DNA of 64,000 nt, from contig NZ_JAPHNL010000263.1 in assembly GCF_026274175.1 (NCBI RefSeq), forward strand, positions 1 to 64,000, given 5' to 3'. Shown here piece by piece: positions 41,181 to 51,081 of the stretch. Both the position numbers and the translations under genes were made by a program. The notes below the pieces were generated by a model. It saw only the letters and a list, made by a program, of their open reading frames with translations, ran no database searches and was not told the DNA's origin. Origin of the DNA: Streptomyces beihaiensis. Lineage in GTDB: Bacteria; Actinomycetota; Actinomycetes; Streptomycetales; Streptomycetaceae. Each line of letters starts with the position of its first letter. The stretch's first letter is position 1.

Positions 41181-42547
41181 GCGTCAAGGCCCCCTACCAG
41201 GGAGCTTTCACTCCGGTGCGCGATGAGATCACCGCCTTCGATCTGCCGGTGACCGGACGGATACCGGACGAGCTGCAAGGGCGCTACCTGCGCAACGGCC
41301 CCAATCCGTTGCGCCTTGACGATCCGCGCCTCAACCTGTTCCTCGGGGAAGGCATGGTCCACGGGGTGCGGCTTCGGGACGGCCGGGCCGAGTGGTACCG
41401 GAACAGATGGGTCCGATCGGCCGCCGTGGCAAGGAGCCTCGGGGAGAAGGTGCGCCGGGGCTCCCGCTTCCCGGGATCGGACTTCGCCCCCAACACCCAT
41501 GTGATCGGGCACGCCGGACGCATCCTCGCCCTGGTCGAGAACGGCTTCCGGCCGTACGAACTGACCCCGGACCTCGACACCGTACGCCCATGCGACTTCC
41601 GCGGCACGCTCCCGGCGGGCTACACGGCCCACCCCAAGCTCGACCCGCGCAGCGGCGAACTCCATGCCGTCTCCTACGCCACGCGTGCGGAGTTCGTGCA
41701 GTATTCGGTGCTCTCTCCCGCCGGCATGCTCACCCGGATCGTGAACATCCCGGCACCGCACCGTCCGGTCATGCACGACTTCGCGCTGACCGGCAAGTAC
41801 GTCGTCCTCTACGACCTGCCGGCGGTCAACAGCCTGACCGCCGCGGCGTCCGGTGCACCCCTGGTCTACGACTGGCAGGAGAGCCGGGGAGCCAGGGTCG
41901 GGCTGCTGCCGAGGCACGGGACCGAGGTGCGCTGGTTCGAGATCGACCCGTGCTGGGTCTTCCACACTCTGAACGCCTACGACGACGGCGACCGTGTGGT
42001 GGTCGACGTCATTCGCTACCCCCGCATGTACGCCGACCTCCGGCTGGACGGCAACTCCTTGCCCACGCTCGACCGCTGGGTCATCGACACGGCGAGCGGC
42101 AAGGTCACCGAGACCCGCCTGGACGACCGCGCCCAGGAATTCCCCGGCGTCAACCCGACCGTGGTCTCGACGCCTCACCGCTACGGCTACGCGGCCGTGG
42201 TCCCCGACATGCACTCCTACTTCGGTCCCGACGACGACCTGGAAAGCCTTCCTGACCAGGCGTACGGCGACGCGCTGCTCAAGCACGACTTCTCCGCGAA
42301 CACCACCGCGGTCCGCTCCCTGGGCCGCGGACACTACACCGGTGAGCCGGTCTTCGTCCCCGGCACGTCCCCGGGCGCGGAGGACGAGGGCTACCTGCTC
42401 GCCTACGTCCACGACCCCGGCCGCGGCGCCAGCGATCTCGTCATCCTGTCCGCTCAGGACTTCACGGGTGAGCCTCTGGCCACCGTACATCTGCCCGCCC
42501 GAGTGCCTCTCGGATTCCATGGAAGCTGGATCGCCGACCCGGCCTGA
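41177..42547 (+). CDS. carotenoid-cleavage-oxygenase family enzyme
   Basis: The 456-residue seven-bladed propeller enzyme keeps the four iron-binding His: His152 (TAHPKLD), His200 (VMHDFALT), His263 (VFHTLNAY) and His448 (LGFHGSW). Family members split C=C bonds of carotenoids or stilbenes with O2, giving two carbonyls. No carotenoid genes are present. Adjacent to a thioesterase and an aldehyde dehydrogenase, it could cleave a polyene made by the second PKS of this cluster, leaving a terminal aldehyde. Substrate is inferred, not shown. Confidence 0.88.
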   Translation: MSVKAPYQGAFTPVRDEITAFDLPVTGRIPDELQGRYLRNGPNPLRLDDPRLNLFLGEGMVHGVRLRDGRAEWYRNRWVRSAAVARSLGEKVRRGSRFPGSDFAPNTHVIGHAGRILALVENGFRPYELTPDLDTVRPCDFRGTLPAGYTAHPKLDPRSGELHAVSYATRAEFVQYSVLSPAGMLTRIVNIPAPHRPVMHDFALTGKYVVLYDLPAVNSLTAAASGAPLVYDWQESRGARVGLLPRHGTEVRWFEIDPCWVFHTLNAYDDGDRVVVDVIRYPRMYADLRLDGNSLPTLDRWVIDTASGKVTETRLDDRAQEFPGVNPTVVSTPHRYGYAAVVPDMHSYFGPDDDLESLPDQAYGDALLKHDFSANTTAVRSLGRGHYTGEPVFVPGTSPGAEDEGYLLAYVHDPGRGASDLVILSAQDFTGEPLATVHLPARVPLGFHGSWIADPA

Positions 42548-42563
42548 CCGAACGGAAGGTCCC

Positions 42564-43886
42564 TTGCCACCCACCTGCGCCCCGGAACGGCCCGAGGAAG
42601 TCGTCGCCCGCCTCCGCGCCGCCTGCCGCACCGGCAGCCACCGCTCGCTGGAATGGCGGACACGGCAACTCACGTGCCTACGAGCCATGTTGTCCGACCA
42701 CGCGGAGGACTTCACCACCGCCCTCCACGCCGACTTGCGTAAGAACCGCGCCGAGGCGTACGCGGCCGAGATCGGGTTCACCATCCGCGAGATCGACCAC
42801 ATCCTGGTGAACCTGGAGGAGTGGCTGCGCCCGGTGCCGGTGACCGCGCCCGGGTGCCCTCCCGGCTCCGAGGCTCATCTCCGGTACGACCCGCTGGGTG
42901 TGGTGCTGGTGATGGCGCCCTGGAACTATCCGGTGCAGCTGCTGCTGGTTCCGGTCGTGGGCGCACTGGCCGCCGGCAACGCGGTGGTGGCCAAGCCCAG
43001 CGACCTGGCGCCCGCCTGCTCGGCGCTCCTGGCCCGGCTGGTGCCGCGGTACCTGGACACCGATGCGGTGTCCGTGGTGGAGGGGGGCGTCGCGGAGGCC
43101 GCCGCCCTGCTGGCCCAGCGCTTCGACCACGTCTTCTACACCGGCAACGGCGTGGTCGGACGGGTCGTCATGCGTGCCGCGGCCGAGCACCTGACCCCGG
43201 TCACGCTGGAACTGGGGGGCAAATGCCCGGTGTTCGTCGACCGTGGGACGAACCTCGCGGACACGGCGGCCCGGCTGGCCCGGGCCAAGTTCACCAACGC
43301 GGGCCAGACCTGCGTCGCTCCCGACCATGTGCTGACCGACCCGGAGACGGCGCGAACGCTGGAGGTCGAGCTCGCGCGATCGCTCGAGAAGCTGTTCGGA
43401 ACCGATCCGCGAGCCTCACGGAGTTACGGACGGATCATCAACCCGCGGCACTTCGACCGCCTCGTCCGCCTCCTCGACTCCGGCCGGATCGTCGTCGGTG
43501 GCGGTCACGACCGGGAGAACCGGTACATCGCGCCGACGGTGCTGGCCGAGGTGCGGGCCGATTCGCCGGTGATGCAGGAGGAGATCTTCGGTCCGGTCCT
43601 GCCGATCGTCGAGGTGTCCGGGGTGGACGAGGCGATCGCCTTCATCAACGAGCGGGACAAGCCTCTTGCCGTGTACGGCTTCACACGCTCCACGGACACC
43701 CGGCGCCGACTGGCCGAGGAGACGGCCTCGGGCAGTCTCGTGTTCGGCCTGCCGATGGCGCAGGTCCTCGACCCCGGACTGCCCTTCGGCGGGGTGGGGC
43801 CGAGCGGAACGGGCAGCTACCGGGGCGCACACTCCCTGGCGGCCTTCAGCCATCGCAAAACCGTGCTTCAGGTGCCGCAACGCTAA
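42564..43886 (+). CDS. aldehyde dehydrogenase (ALDH3-like)
   Basis: The 440-residue enzyme has APWNYPVQL, the Glu of LELGGK, the Cys nucleophile in FTNAGQTCVAPDH and QEEIFGPVLP, typical of class-3 fatty or aromatic ALDHs. It oxidises an aldehyde to an acid, the logical next step after the oxygenase. It starts at TTG 42564 behind GGAAGG, as no ATG or GTG fits. It is the last gene of the copy E operon. Confidence 0.9.
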   Translation: MPPTCAPERPEEVVARLRAACRTGSHRSLEWRTRQLTCLRAMLSDHAEDFTTALHADLRKNRAEAYAAEIGFTIREIDHILVNLEEWLRPVPVTAPGCPPGSEAHLRYDPLGVVLVMAPWNYPVQLLLVPVVGALAAGNAVVAKPSDLAPACSALLARLVPRYLDTDAVSVVEGGVAEAAALLAQRFDHVFYTGNGVVGRVVMRAAAEHLTPVTLELGGKCPVFVDRGTNLADTAARLARAKFTNAGQTCVAPDHVLTDPETARTLEVELARSLEKLFGTDPRASRSYGRIINPRHFDRLVRLLDSGRIVVGGGHDRENRYIAPTVLAEVRADSPVMQEEIFGPVLPIVEVSGVDEAIAFINERDKPLAVYGFTRSTDTRRRLAEETASGSLVFGLPMAQVLDPGLPFGGVGPSGTGSYRGAHSLAAFSHRKTVLQVPQR

Positions 43887-43892
43887 GCGGAC

Positions 43893-43947
43893 TTAGCAGG
43901 CTACTAGAACTCAGCTGCTTGTACACCGCGTTACCGATCTTTACTGT
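43893..43947 (+). promoter_or_regulatory. cluster promoter module, copy F (phosphoesterase/PPTase operon)
   Basis: TTAG 43893, CTAG 43904, GCTTG 43917-43921 and TACTGT (43942-43947) as -10, at the same spacing as the other copies. The boxes are the most diverged in the N7 region. Confidence 0.72.
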
Positions 43948-43985
43948 TGAACTCATTGAATATCGGCGGGCACACCGGAGTGGAC

Positions 43986-44063
43986 TTCACCGATGAAATG
44001 GCCTCACCGTCCCGCCTGCGGGAATTCTGATTCCCCACTGATATTCGCCATTTCAGCGGTGAA
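43986..44063 (+). ncRNA. structured leader RNA with alternative hairpins
   Basis: TTCACCGATGAAATGGC (43986-44002) and GCCATTTCAGCGGTGAA (44047-44063) pair over 17 bp with a single mismatch. Inside the loop, TCCCGC/GCGGGA (44010-44023) and GGGAAT/ATTCCC (44020-44035) form two perfect 6-bp stems that share bases 44020-44023 and so exclude each other. The element ends 23 nt before the Shine-Dalgarno. It looks like a cis-regulatory leader; the ligand or trigger is unknown. Confidence 0.55.
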
Positions 44064-44099
44064 TCGAATGTCAGGTGAAGCGTTCGAAGGGGCAGAACG

Positions 44100-44957
44100 T
44101 TGAGGATGCAGGGCAGCCTGGTGGCAATCAGCGATCTGCATGTCCGCTACGAGGAGAACAAGAGGATCGTCAAGGCGCTGCGCCCCGGCTCAAATCACGA
44201 CTGGCTGCTGGTCGCCGGGGATGTCGGTGACACCGTCGCGGATATCGAATGGGCGCTGTCGCTGCTGGTCGACCGCTTCGAGAAGGTGGTCTGGGCTCCC
44301 GGCAACCACGAGCTGTGGACCCCGCCCGACGACCCGGTGCAACTGCGCGGCGAGGCCCGCTACCGCCATCTCGTGGAGCTGTGCCGAAGACTCGGCGTCG
44401 TCACCCCCGAGGATCCGTACCCGCTCTGGGAGGGCGAGGGGGGACCAGCCGTGATCGCACCGCTCTTCGTCCTCTACGACTACAGCTTCCGGCCCGACCG
44501 CGCACGCGACGCGCAGGAGGCGCTCGCCCTGGCCGAGGGTGCCGGGGTGATCTGCACCGACGAATTCATGCTCCACCCCGACCCGTATCCGAGCCGGCCC
44601 GCCTGGTGTCACGCGCGTCTCGAGGTCACCGAGGCGCGGCTGGCCACCGTGGACAAGGCACTGCCGACCGTCCTGGTCAATCATTTCCCCCTGGTGCGTC
44701 GGCCCACCAGAGTGCTCCACCACCCGGAGTTCGCGCTCTGGTGCGGCACCGAGGCCACCGCGGACTGGCACCGCAGATTCCGTGCGGTGGCGGTCGTCTA
44801 CGGGCATTTGCACATCCCTTCCCTCATCTATGAGGACGGGGTGCCGCACCGCGAGGTCTCACTCGGCTATCCCCGTGAGTGGCAGCGCCGGTCCACGGCG
44901 CCGGGCCAACTGGTCCGAATCCTTCCCGAGGTGGCTGCCGTGCGGAGCGGCGGATGA
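44100..44957 (+). CDS. metallophosphoesterase paired with a PPTase
   Basis: The 285-residue calcineurin-like phosphoesterase has ISDLHVRYEEN, GDVGD, GNHE and GHLH metal motifs. Streptomycetes carry similar genes translationally joined to a PPTase gene (I recall SCO6672/6673), which suggests a role in ACP phosphopantetheine removal or CoA-related turnover; this is inference. TTG 44100 fits the GAAGGGG Shine-Dalgarno better than ATG 44106. Confidence 0.82.
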   Translation: MRMQGSLVAISDLHVRYEENKRIVKALRPGSNHDWLLVAGDVGDTVADIEWALSLLVDRFEKVVWAPGNHELWTPPDDPVQLRGEARYRHLVELCRRLGVVTPEDPYPLWEGEGGPAVIAPLFVLYDYSFRPDRARDAQEALALAEGAGVICTDEFMLHPDPYPSRPAWCHARLEVTEARLATVDKALPTVLVNHFPLVRRPTRVLHHPEFALWCGTEATADWHRRFRAVAVVYGHLHIPSLIYEDGVPHREVSLGYPREWQRRSTAPGQLVRILPEVAAVRSGG

Positions 44958-45631
44958 TCGAGCGGCTGCTGTCGCCGCCGGTCGTGGCCGTCCAGACCTT
45001 CGGCGACCCGGTGGATCCGCCCGTGCTCTTCTCCCAGGAGGAGGCCCTGACCGCGCGGATGGTGGACAGTCGGCGAAGGGAGTTCGGCACGGTGCGGGCG
45101 TGTGCCCGCACCGCTTTGTCCGGGCTCGGAATCGCGCCGGTGCCGATCCTCCGAGGGCCACTGGGCGCGCCGACCTGGCCCGACGGCGTCGTCGGCTCGA
45201 TGACCCACTGCGCGGGCTACCGGGCCGCCGCTGTCGCGCGCTCCGCCGACCTGGCGGCGATCGGCCTCGACGCCGAGCTCCACCAGCCGATGCCGGGCAG
45301 TGAACTGGAAGTCGTCGCGCTTCCCGAGGAACAGACCTGGCTGTCCGACCTTGCCGCCCGAAGGCCGGAGATCTGCTGGGACCGGCTGCTGTTCAGCGCC
45401 AAGGAGAGCGTGTACAAGGCGTGGTCCCCGCTCACAGGCCGGTGGCTGGGGTTCGAGGAGGCCACGATCACCTTCGACCCGGACGCCGGGAGATTCCGGG
45501 CCCGGCTGCTGGTCCCCGGCCCGGTCGTCGCCGGGACTCGACTGCCGACGCTTGAGGGGCGCTGGCTGGTCCGGAGCGGACTCGTCCTCACCGCGGTCAC
45601 TGTGACCTCCGGTAGCGCAGCAGAGACTTAA
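44954..45631 (+). CDS. EntD/Sfp-type phosphopantetheinyl transferase (second)
   Basis: The 225-residue PPTase has GSMTHCAGYRAAAVA, AIGLDAE and FSAKESVYKAW, closer to the EntD/PptT group than the enzyme at 37821. The start overlaps the phosphoesterase stop (ATGA). Its TAA lies inside the first repeat of promoter copy G, so the next unit's activator site is embedded in this gene's end. Confidence 0.9.
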   Translation: MIERLLSPPVVAVQTFGDPVDPPVLFSQEEALTARMVDSRRREFGTVRACARTALSGLGIAPVPILRGPLGAPTWPDGVVGSMTHCAGYRAAAVARSADLAAIGLDAELHQPMPGSELEVVALPEEQTWLSDLAARRPEICWDRLLFSAKESVYKAWSPLTGRWLGFEEATITFDPDAGRFRARLLVPGPVVAGTRLPTLEGRWLVRSGLVLTAVTVTSGSAAET

Positions 45632-45682
45632 CGAAGACTTAGTCACGATCCGCTTGAGTTTCCCTCGACGTTCGAAGAGGCT
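45628..45682 (+). promoter_or_regulatory. cluster promoter module, copy G (aminocoumarin operon)
   Basis: TTAA 45628, TTAG 45639, GCTTG 45652-45656 and GAGGCT 45677-45682, identical spacing to the other copies. It drives the aminocoumarin genes through 53415. Confidence 0.8.
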
Positions 45683-45756
45683 GCTTACAGGGTAACGCCG
45701 GGCCTTTTATGAGTCATCGCATAACAGACGACGGTGAATTCAAGGAGGATCGGCAC

Positions 45757-46464
45757 ATGGCTCCTGTCGCGATTGTCGCCAGCGGGAACCGGTTTTCGAG
45801 TGATGCCGTCGCCGTACATTTGGCGGAGCTCGGCTGGGATATTGCGATACTCTGCCGGGACAGCACTGCCGACGCGGAGACCGTAAATCGAATACGAGAG
45901 ACCGGACGACAAGCACTGGCCATCGAGACCGATGTCGCCGATCCGGTTTCGGTCGATACCGCTCTCGGCCGGGTGAGCACCGAACTGGGTGATCCGAATG
46001 TCCTGGTGAACATTGTCGCCCTCACCGCCCGTGATTCACTGAGCCTGATCTCCGATGATGACTGGCGCGCGGCGGTCGGCCGCCCCCTTCGAGGGCTCTT
46101 CGTCGCCAGCCGGTCGGTGATCGACCCGATGATCAGGCAGGGCTGGGGACGCATCATCTCCATCGCGGACGTGCCCGCTTCCGTGATGAACGGCGCACAC
46201 GACCACTCGACCGTGCTGGCCGGCCTCGAAGGGTTCACCAGGACGATCGCGCTGGAACTGCGGGCGTTCGGGATCACGGTGAACGCCATCGCGCCCACGC
46301 CTCCCGCTGCGGACATCCGAGCCGACGCGGACCCACGAGTCGCCGATGCGGCCGTGCCGCACCATGCGGCGCAGATCGCCGCGACAGTCCCGTTCCTGGT
46401 CAGCGACGGGGCGTCATCGGTGACCGGTCAGGTCATCCAAGTGGGCAGCGAGGAAGCGGCCTGA
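45757..46464 (+). CDS. NovK/SimJ2-like catalytically degenerate SDR
   Basis: The 235-residue SDR-fold protein lacks the normal cofactor motif (ASGNRFSSDAV in place of TGxxxGIG) and the Tyr/Lys pair (HDHSTVLAG). In novobiocin biosynthesis NovK is such an inactive partner of NovJ; together they oxidise beta-hydroxytyrosyl-PCP to the beta-keto form. The intact partner here is at 52657, at the other end of the operon. AAGGAGGA precedes ATG 45757. Confidence 0.78.
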   Translation: MAPVAIVASGNRFSSDAVAVHLAELGWDIAILCRDSTADAETVNRIRETGRQALAIETDVADPVSVDTALGRVSTELGDPNVLVNIVALTARDSLSLISDDDWRAAVGRPLRGLFVASRSVIDPMIRQGWGRIISIADVPASVMNGAHDHSTVLAGLEGFTRTIALELRAFGITVNAIAPTPPAADIRADADPRVADAAVPHHAAQIAATVPFLVSDGASSVTGQVIQVGSEEAA

Positions 46465-46498
46465 ACCTTGCCCTGTCAGCTGGATTGGAGAATGTGTT

Positions 46499-48067
46499 TT
46501 GCAAGGCAATGAGCATTATGTTCGCCAGATCCTGAACGCCTTCCGTGCCAACCCCTCCGGCGTGCCGCTTGTCCACCGCGACGTTCCCACGACGGCAGGC
46601 GATCTGGCCGACTCGGTCACGTCGGCGGCCGCGGTGATGCGCACCCACGGCGTCGGGGTGGGAAGCGTGGTCGGCATTCTGACCGAGCCCAACACCCCCG
46701 GGACCCTGGTGTCGCGCTACGCCGCGAATCTGCTCGGCGCCACAGTGGTCCACCTTGCCGGTGTCAACGCCGTCAACCCCGCCGAGCAGCTCTCGATGGA
46801 CTCACAGAGCGGCATCATCGCCGAGACAGCGCCTGTGATGATCACCGTCGACGAGGCCAACCTCAGCCGCGCGCGGGCGATCTGCGCCTCGATGGCCGAC
46901 CGCCGCCTGCTCGCCGGGTTCGGCGACCTCGGCAACGATGTGGTCGACCTGACGGCCCTCCCCCCGGATGCCTTCCGCCCGGACATGGCGCGCGACGGCG
47001 ACATCGCCGTGGTCACCTACTCCAGCGGCTCGACCGGGCGGCCCAAGGGAGCGGGCTGGTCGTTCAGGGTGAAGAACGAGATGGTCACGGCGTCCGCCGT
47101 CCGGGGCCAGAAGGCGACCAGCCTGATCACCGCTCCCCTGACCCACTCCAGCGGCTTTGCCGCCGACGACGTGATGGTTCCCGGCGGCACGGTCGTGCTG
47201 CTGCCCGGCTTCGACGCGGCAGAGGTCCTGCGGACGGTGGCCCTCCATCGGGTCAACCGACTGGCGATCGCCGCTCCGCAGTTGTACGCGCTGGCCGACC
47301 ACCCGGACACGGCGCAGACCGATCTGTCGAGTGTGCGCGACCTGTTCTACACCGGCCTGCCCGCTTCGCCCGAGCGGCTGGCGGTGGCCGCGAAGGTCTT
47401 CGGGCCCGTGCTCATTCAGGTCTACGGCACGATCGAGACCAACATGATCAGCTGGCTCCTGCCGCAGGAGCACGGAGACGACGCCCTGCGCGCGACGGTG
47501 GGGCGTCCGCTCGAATGGCTGCGGGTGACGATCCGCGATCCGCGGGACGACCGCGCGCTGCCGCCCGGCGAGCCCGGCGAGGTATGCGTCAATTCACCAT
47601 GGTCCATGGACCGTTACTGGAACGATCCCGATCAGTCCGTGCGCACCGTGCGGGACGGATGGATCCACACGGGGGACATCGGGCATCTCGACGAGGCGGG
47701 CTACCTCCACCTGCACGGCCGGATCGCGGACGTGATCAAGGCCAATGGGATCAAGATCTATCCCGCCTCGGTCGAGCACGCGCTGCTGGAACACCCCGCT
47801 GTCGCGGAGGCGGCGGTGTTCGGGGCGGCGAACGCCGACCGGCTTGAGCACATCTGCGCCACGGTCGTCCTGCGGGAGGGCGCCCAGGTCGCTCCCGACG
47901 AACTTCGCGCGCATGTCGGCGGCATGCTCAGCCCCCATCACGCTCCGACCGACATCGAGGTACGCAAGAGCCTGCCGCTCGTCGGCCTCGGAAAACCGGA
48001 CAAGTTGCGGCTTCGCGCGGATGCCATGGCGCGTCTCGCGGCCACCCACGGCGAAGAAGAGTCCTGA
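46499..48067 (+). CDS. simL: amide-forming acyl ligase, NovL/SimL-like
   Basis: The 522-residue adenylate-forming enzyme has [14 protein letters not shown] (A3), an A5-like [18 protein letters not shown] and the C-terminal [14 protein letters not shown]. NovL, CloL and SimL couple an acid to the 3-amino group of the aminocoumarin. Its length and its place beside aminocoumarin genes support this role, with the polyene diacid as acyl donor in this cluster. It starts at TTG 46499; no ATG or GTG lies in frame nearby. Confidence 0.82.
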   Translation: MQGNEHYVRQILNAFRANPSGVPLVHRDVPTTAGDLADSVTSAAAVMRTHGVGVGSVVGILTEPNTPGTLVSRYAANLLGATVVHLAGVNAVNPAEQLSMDSQSGIIAETAPVMITVDEANLSRARAICASMADRRLLAGFGDLGNDVVDLTALPPDAFRPDMARDGDIAVVTYSSGSTGRPKGAGWSFRVKNEMVTASAVRGQKATSLITAPLTHSSGFAADDVMVPGGTVVLLPGFDAAEVLRTVALHRVNRLAIAAPQLYALADHPDTAQTDLSSVRDLFYTGLPASPERLAVAAKVFGPVLIQVYGTIETNMISWLLPQEHGDDALRATVGRPLEWLRVTIRDPRDDRALPPGEPGEVCVNSPWSMDRYWNDPDQSVRTVRDGWIHTGDIGHLDEAGYLHLHGRIADVIKANGIKIYPASVEHALLEHPAVAEAAVFGAANADRLEHICATVVLREGAQVAPDELRAHVGGMLSPHHAPTDIEVRKSLPLVGLGKPDKLRLRADAMARLAATHGEEES

Positions 48068-48068
48068 G

Positions 48069-51000
48069 ATGACGGAGAACAACATGCCCATGTTGCCCGG
48101 CAGTGTGGTGTCGTCGGTCGATATCGAGGGCTCTGTCGACGTGGCGGCGCTCGCCGCCGCCGCCTCGCACCTGGCAAAGCGCCACTCGGGGTCGGTCGCA
48201 GGTCTGTCCTGGCGCGCTGTCGACCTGAGCGAGTTCGACGAGGATCGGCGCCGGGCCGAGCTTGAGCGTCTTGTGTCGGAGGACGAGACCGTCGCCGAAG
48301 GCGGGCCCCGTCTGACGCTGGTGCGGCTGGGAACCACCGCCTACCGGCTCCGCCTGACCAGTGGTCGCGCGGTGCTCGACGCCCGGTCCCATCGCACGCT
48401 GCTCGGTGAACTCATCGACTGGTACGTGAAACCCCTGGAGGCCGCCGACCTGCCGACGCCCGCACCCGACTACGACGTCTGGCTGGCCGAGCGGGACTGT
48501 GCGGCTGCCGAGAGCGCCTGGCGCAAGAGGCTCGCCGAAGTGGACGAACCCACCCTGGTGGCGCCGGCGGCCCCCACCGGGAAGCCGATGCCTTTGGCGC
48601 GAGTCCTCCGCGAACTCCCGCCCGAGACCGGAGCCCGAGTCCTCACCCGGGCACGTGAGCATCAGCTGTCGCTCGCCACGGTGGTCCAGGGCGCGTGGGG
48701 ACTGCTGCTGGGCTGGTTGACCAACCGTCAGGAGGCCGTCTTCGGCTGCGTCCAGACAGACCCGCCGAGGTTCCCCGGCATCGAGCAGATGATGGGTGGC
48801 TTCTCCGACATCCTGCCGGTGCCGGTGCGGTGGAGTGCGGCAGAGCCGCTCGTAGAGGTGCTGTCCCGGTTGGAGCGGGAGCAGGTGCGGATCGCCGAAC
48901 ACGCGCCGCTCCGCTCAGCGGAGGTCGATGCCCTCACCGGCCCGCAGCGGCTCTTCGACACGGTCGCCGTGCTCGGGGACTCGGATCCCGATCCGGCACG
49001 GTACCTCGGTGCCCTCCCTGAGATGCGCATCGTCTCGGTGGAGCAGCACGAGGACGTCGGCGCCGCACTCGCCCTGGTCGTACACGGCAACGATGACGGG
49101 CTGCGGCTCGGGCTGGACTTCCGGCCGGACCTGTTCGCCCGCGCCGAAGCCGAGCGGATGCTGGAGGTACTGTGCCGGATCTTCGACGCGGTGGCCGAGG
49201 ATCCGGCGCAGCCCGTCGGACGGGTGCGGATGCTCGACGACGACGAGCGCCGCAAACTCCTGCTCGACTCGGACAGCACCGCTCAGGCCGTGCCGGCCGT
49301 CACCCTGGCGGACCTGGTGGAGCGCAGGGTCGAGCGCGTCCCGGGCAACACCGCGCTGGTCTCCGACGGCGAGACCCTCTCGTACGAGGAGCTGAACCGT
49401 CGCGCCAACCGGCTCGCGCGGCTGCTGGCCGCCCGAGGTGCCGGACCGGAACAGCTGGTGGCCCTGGCCCTTCCCCGCTCGGTCGAGATGGTGGTCGCGA
49501 TACTGGCGGTGGCCAAGACGGGGGCCGGTTTCCTGCCGATCGACCCCGGCTACCCCGCTGATCGCATCGCCTACATGGTGGCCGATGCCGCCCCCGTGCT
49601 GCTGTGCACCAACCAGGCGACGGCTCCCGGACTGCCGCAGGAGCCTCGGCACATCGTGCTGGACGACGCGGCCGTCGCCTCCGAGACGGACCGGCTGTCC
49701 GACGAGAACCTCGGGGACGACGACCGCAGGGGCCCGCTGTCGACCGCGGGACTCGCCTACGTCATCTACACCTCCGGATCCACTGGCAAGCCGAAGGGCG
49801 TCGCGGTCACCCACGCCGGTCTCGCCAACCTCGCGGCAGCCAAGGTCGAGCGGATGGACGTCGATCAGGAGAGCAGGATCCTGCAGTTCGCGTCTCCGAG
49901 CTTCGACGCCTTCCTCACGGAACTCCTCGCGACCGCCGAGGCCGGAGCCGCCCTGGTCATTCCCCCTGCCACCATTCTGGCGGGCGACACCTTGTCCGAC
50001 GTCCTCGTCACGCGGCGCATCACACACGCGGTCCTTCCGCCGGTGGCCGCGGCGAGCGTGGTCCCCGAGGCACTGCCGGACCTGCGGTCCCTCGTCCTCG
50101 CCGGGGAAGCCGCCTCCGCCGACCTCATCGGGCGCTGGGCGACCGGCCGTCGAGTGATCAACGCCTACGGCCCGACCGAGGCGACCGTCTGTGCCACGAT
50201 GAGCGAGCCGCTGTCGGCCGCAAAGACACCGCCGATCGGCGGGCCCATCACCGGCGCGGCGTGCTACGTACTCGACCAGGCGCTACGCCCCGTGCCCGCC
50301 GGAGTGCCCGGTGAGCTGTACGTCGCCGGCGCCGGACTCGCACGCGGCTACCTCGGGCGCCCCGCACTGACCGCCGAACGGTTCGTCGCCAATCCGTTCG
50401 CCGCTGACGGATCCCGCATGTACCGGACGGGTGACGTGGTGTCGTGGCGGCCGGACGGGGCCCTCGACTTCCTCGGCCGCGCCGACGAGCAGGTGAAACT
50501 GCGTGGGTTCCGGATCGAACTCGGGGAGGTGGAAGCCGCCCTTGCCGCGCACCCCGCGGTCGACCGGGCTGTCGCGGTGATCCGTGAGGACCGGGCCGAC
50601 ACACAGCAGCTCGTGGCCTATCTGATCCCCTCCGGGGCCACACCGAGCACGGCGGAGCTTCGCCGGCACGCCGGCCGTTTCCTGCCCGACTTCATGGTTC
50701 CGGACGCCTACGTGCTGATCGACTCACTTCCGCTGACGCCGAGCGGCAAACTCGACCGCCGGGCGCTGCCACTGCCACTGCCGACAACGGAGTCGAGCGG
50801 GCGGGCTCCTGTCTCCCCGCAGGAGAAGGCGCTGAGTGAGATCTTCGGCGAAGTGCTCGGCGTGCCCCCGGTGGACGCCGACCGGAACTTCTTCGAGCTC
50901 GGCGGCAACAGCATGGTGGCCATCACCGTGATCCAGAAGGCACGGAAGGCCGGTCTGGCCATCTCGCCGAAGGATCTCGTCATGAACCCGACCGTCGAAG

Positions 51001-51077
51001 CCCTTGCCGCCGTAGCGGGCAACGTCGGCCGAGCACCGGCACGCGCGGCAGATCCGACGGACGGAAAGGGGAAGTAG
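48069..51077 (+). CDS. NRPS: degenerate C, A, PCP (tyrosine-loading, NovH/SimH-like)
   Basis: This 1002-residue protein has a condensation-like region (about 1-430), an adenylation domain (about 440-910; [11 protein letters not shown] near 565, [10 protein letters not shown] at the end) and a PCP with Ser948 (LGGNSMVAI). The C-domain HHxxxDG motif reads GRAVLDA (99-105), so it should not form a peptide bond. In aminocoumarin pathways this protein loads L-tyrosine for beta-hydroxylation on the PCP by the P450 next door. Specificity is inferred from context. ATG 48069 is one base past the upstream stop. Confidence 0.88.
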   Translation: MTENNMPMLPGSVVSSVDIEGSVDVAALAAAASHLAKRHSGSVAGLSWRAVDLSEFDEDRRRAELERLVSEDETVAEGGPRLTLVRLGTTAYRLRLTSGRAVLDARSHRTLLGELIDWYVKPLEAADLPTPAPDYDVWLAERDCAAAESAWRKRLAEVDEPTLVAPAAPTGKPMPLARVLRELPPETGARVLTRAREHQLSLATVVQGAWGLLLGWLTNRQEAVFGCVQTDPPRFPGIEQMMGGFSDILPVPVRWSAAEPLVEVLSRLEREQVRIAEHAPLRSAEVDALTGPQRLFDTVAVLGDSDPDPARYLGALPEMRIVSVEQHEDVGAALALVVHGNDDGLRLGLDFRPDLFARAEAERMLEVLCRIFDAVAEDPAQPVGRVRMLDDDERRKLLLDSDSTAQAVPAVTLADLVERRVERVPGNTALVSDGETLSYEELNRRANRLARLLAARGAGPEQLVALALPRSVEMVVAILAVAKTGAGFLPIDPGYPADRIAYMVADAAPVLLCTNQATAPGLPQEPRHIVLDDAAVASETDRLSDENLGDDDRRGPLSTAGLAYVIYTSGSTGKPKGVAVTHAGLANLAAAKVERMDVDQESRILQFASPSFDAFLTELLATAEAGAALVIPPATILAGDTLSDVLVTRRITHAVLPPVAAASVVPEALPDLRSLVLAGEAASADLIGRWATGRRVINAYGPTEATVCATMSEPLSAAKTPPIGGPITGAACYVLDQALRPVPAGVPGELYVAGAGLARGYLGRPALTAERFVANPFAADGSRMYRTGDVVSWRPDGALDFLGRADEQVKLRGFRIELGEVEAALAAHPAVDRAVAVIREDRADTQQLVAYLIPSGATPSTAELRRHAGRFLPDFMVPDAYVLIDSLPLTPSGKLDRRALPLPLPTTESSGRAPVSPQEKALSEIFGEVLGVPPVDADRNFFELGGNSMVAITVIQKARKAGLAISPKDLVMNPTVEALAAVAGNVGRAPARAADPTDGKGK

Positions 51078-51081
51078 AACG

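Noticed and set aside
41177-42547. Carotenoid biosynthesis locus
   Set aside because: No phytoene synthase, desaturase or cyclase accompanies the oxygenase; the context is polyketide.
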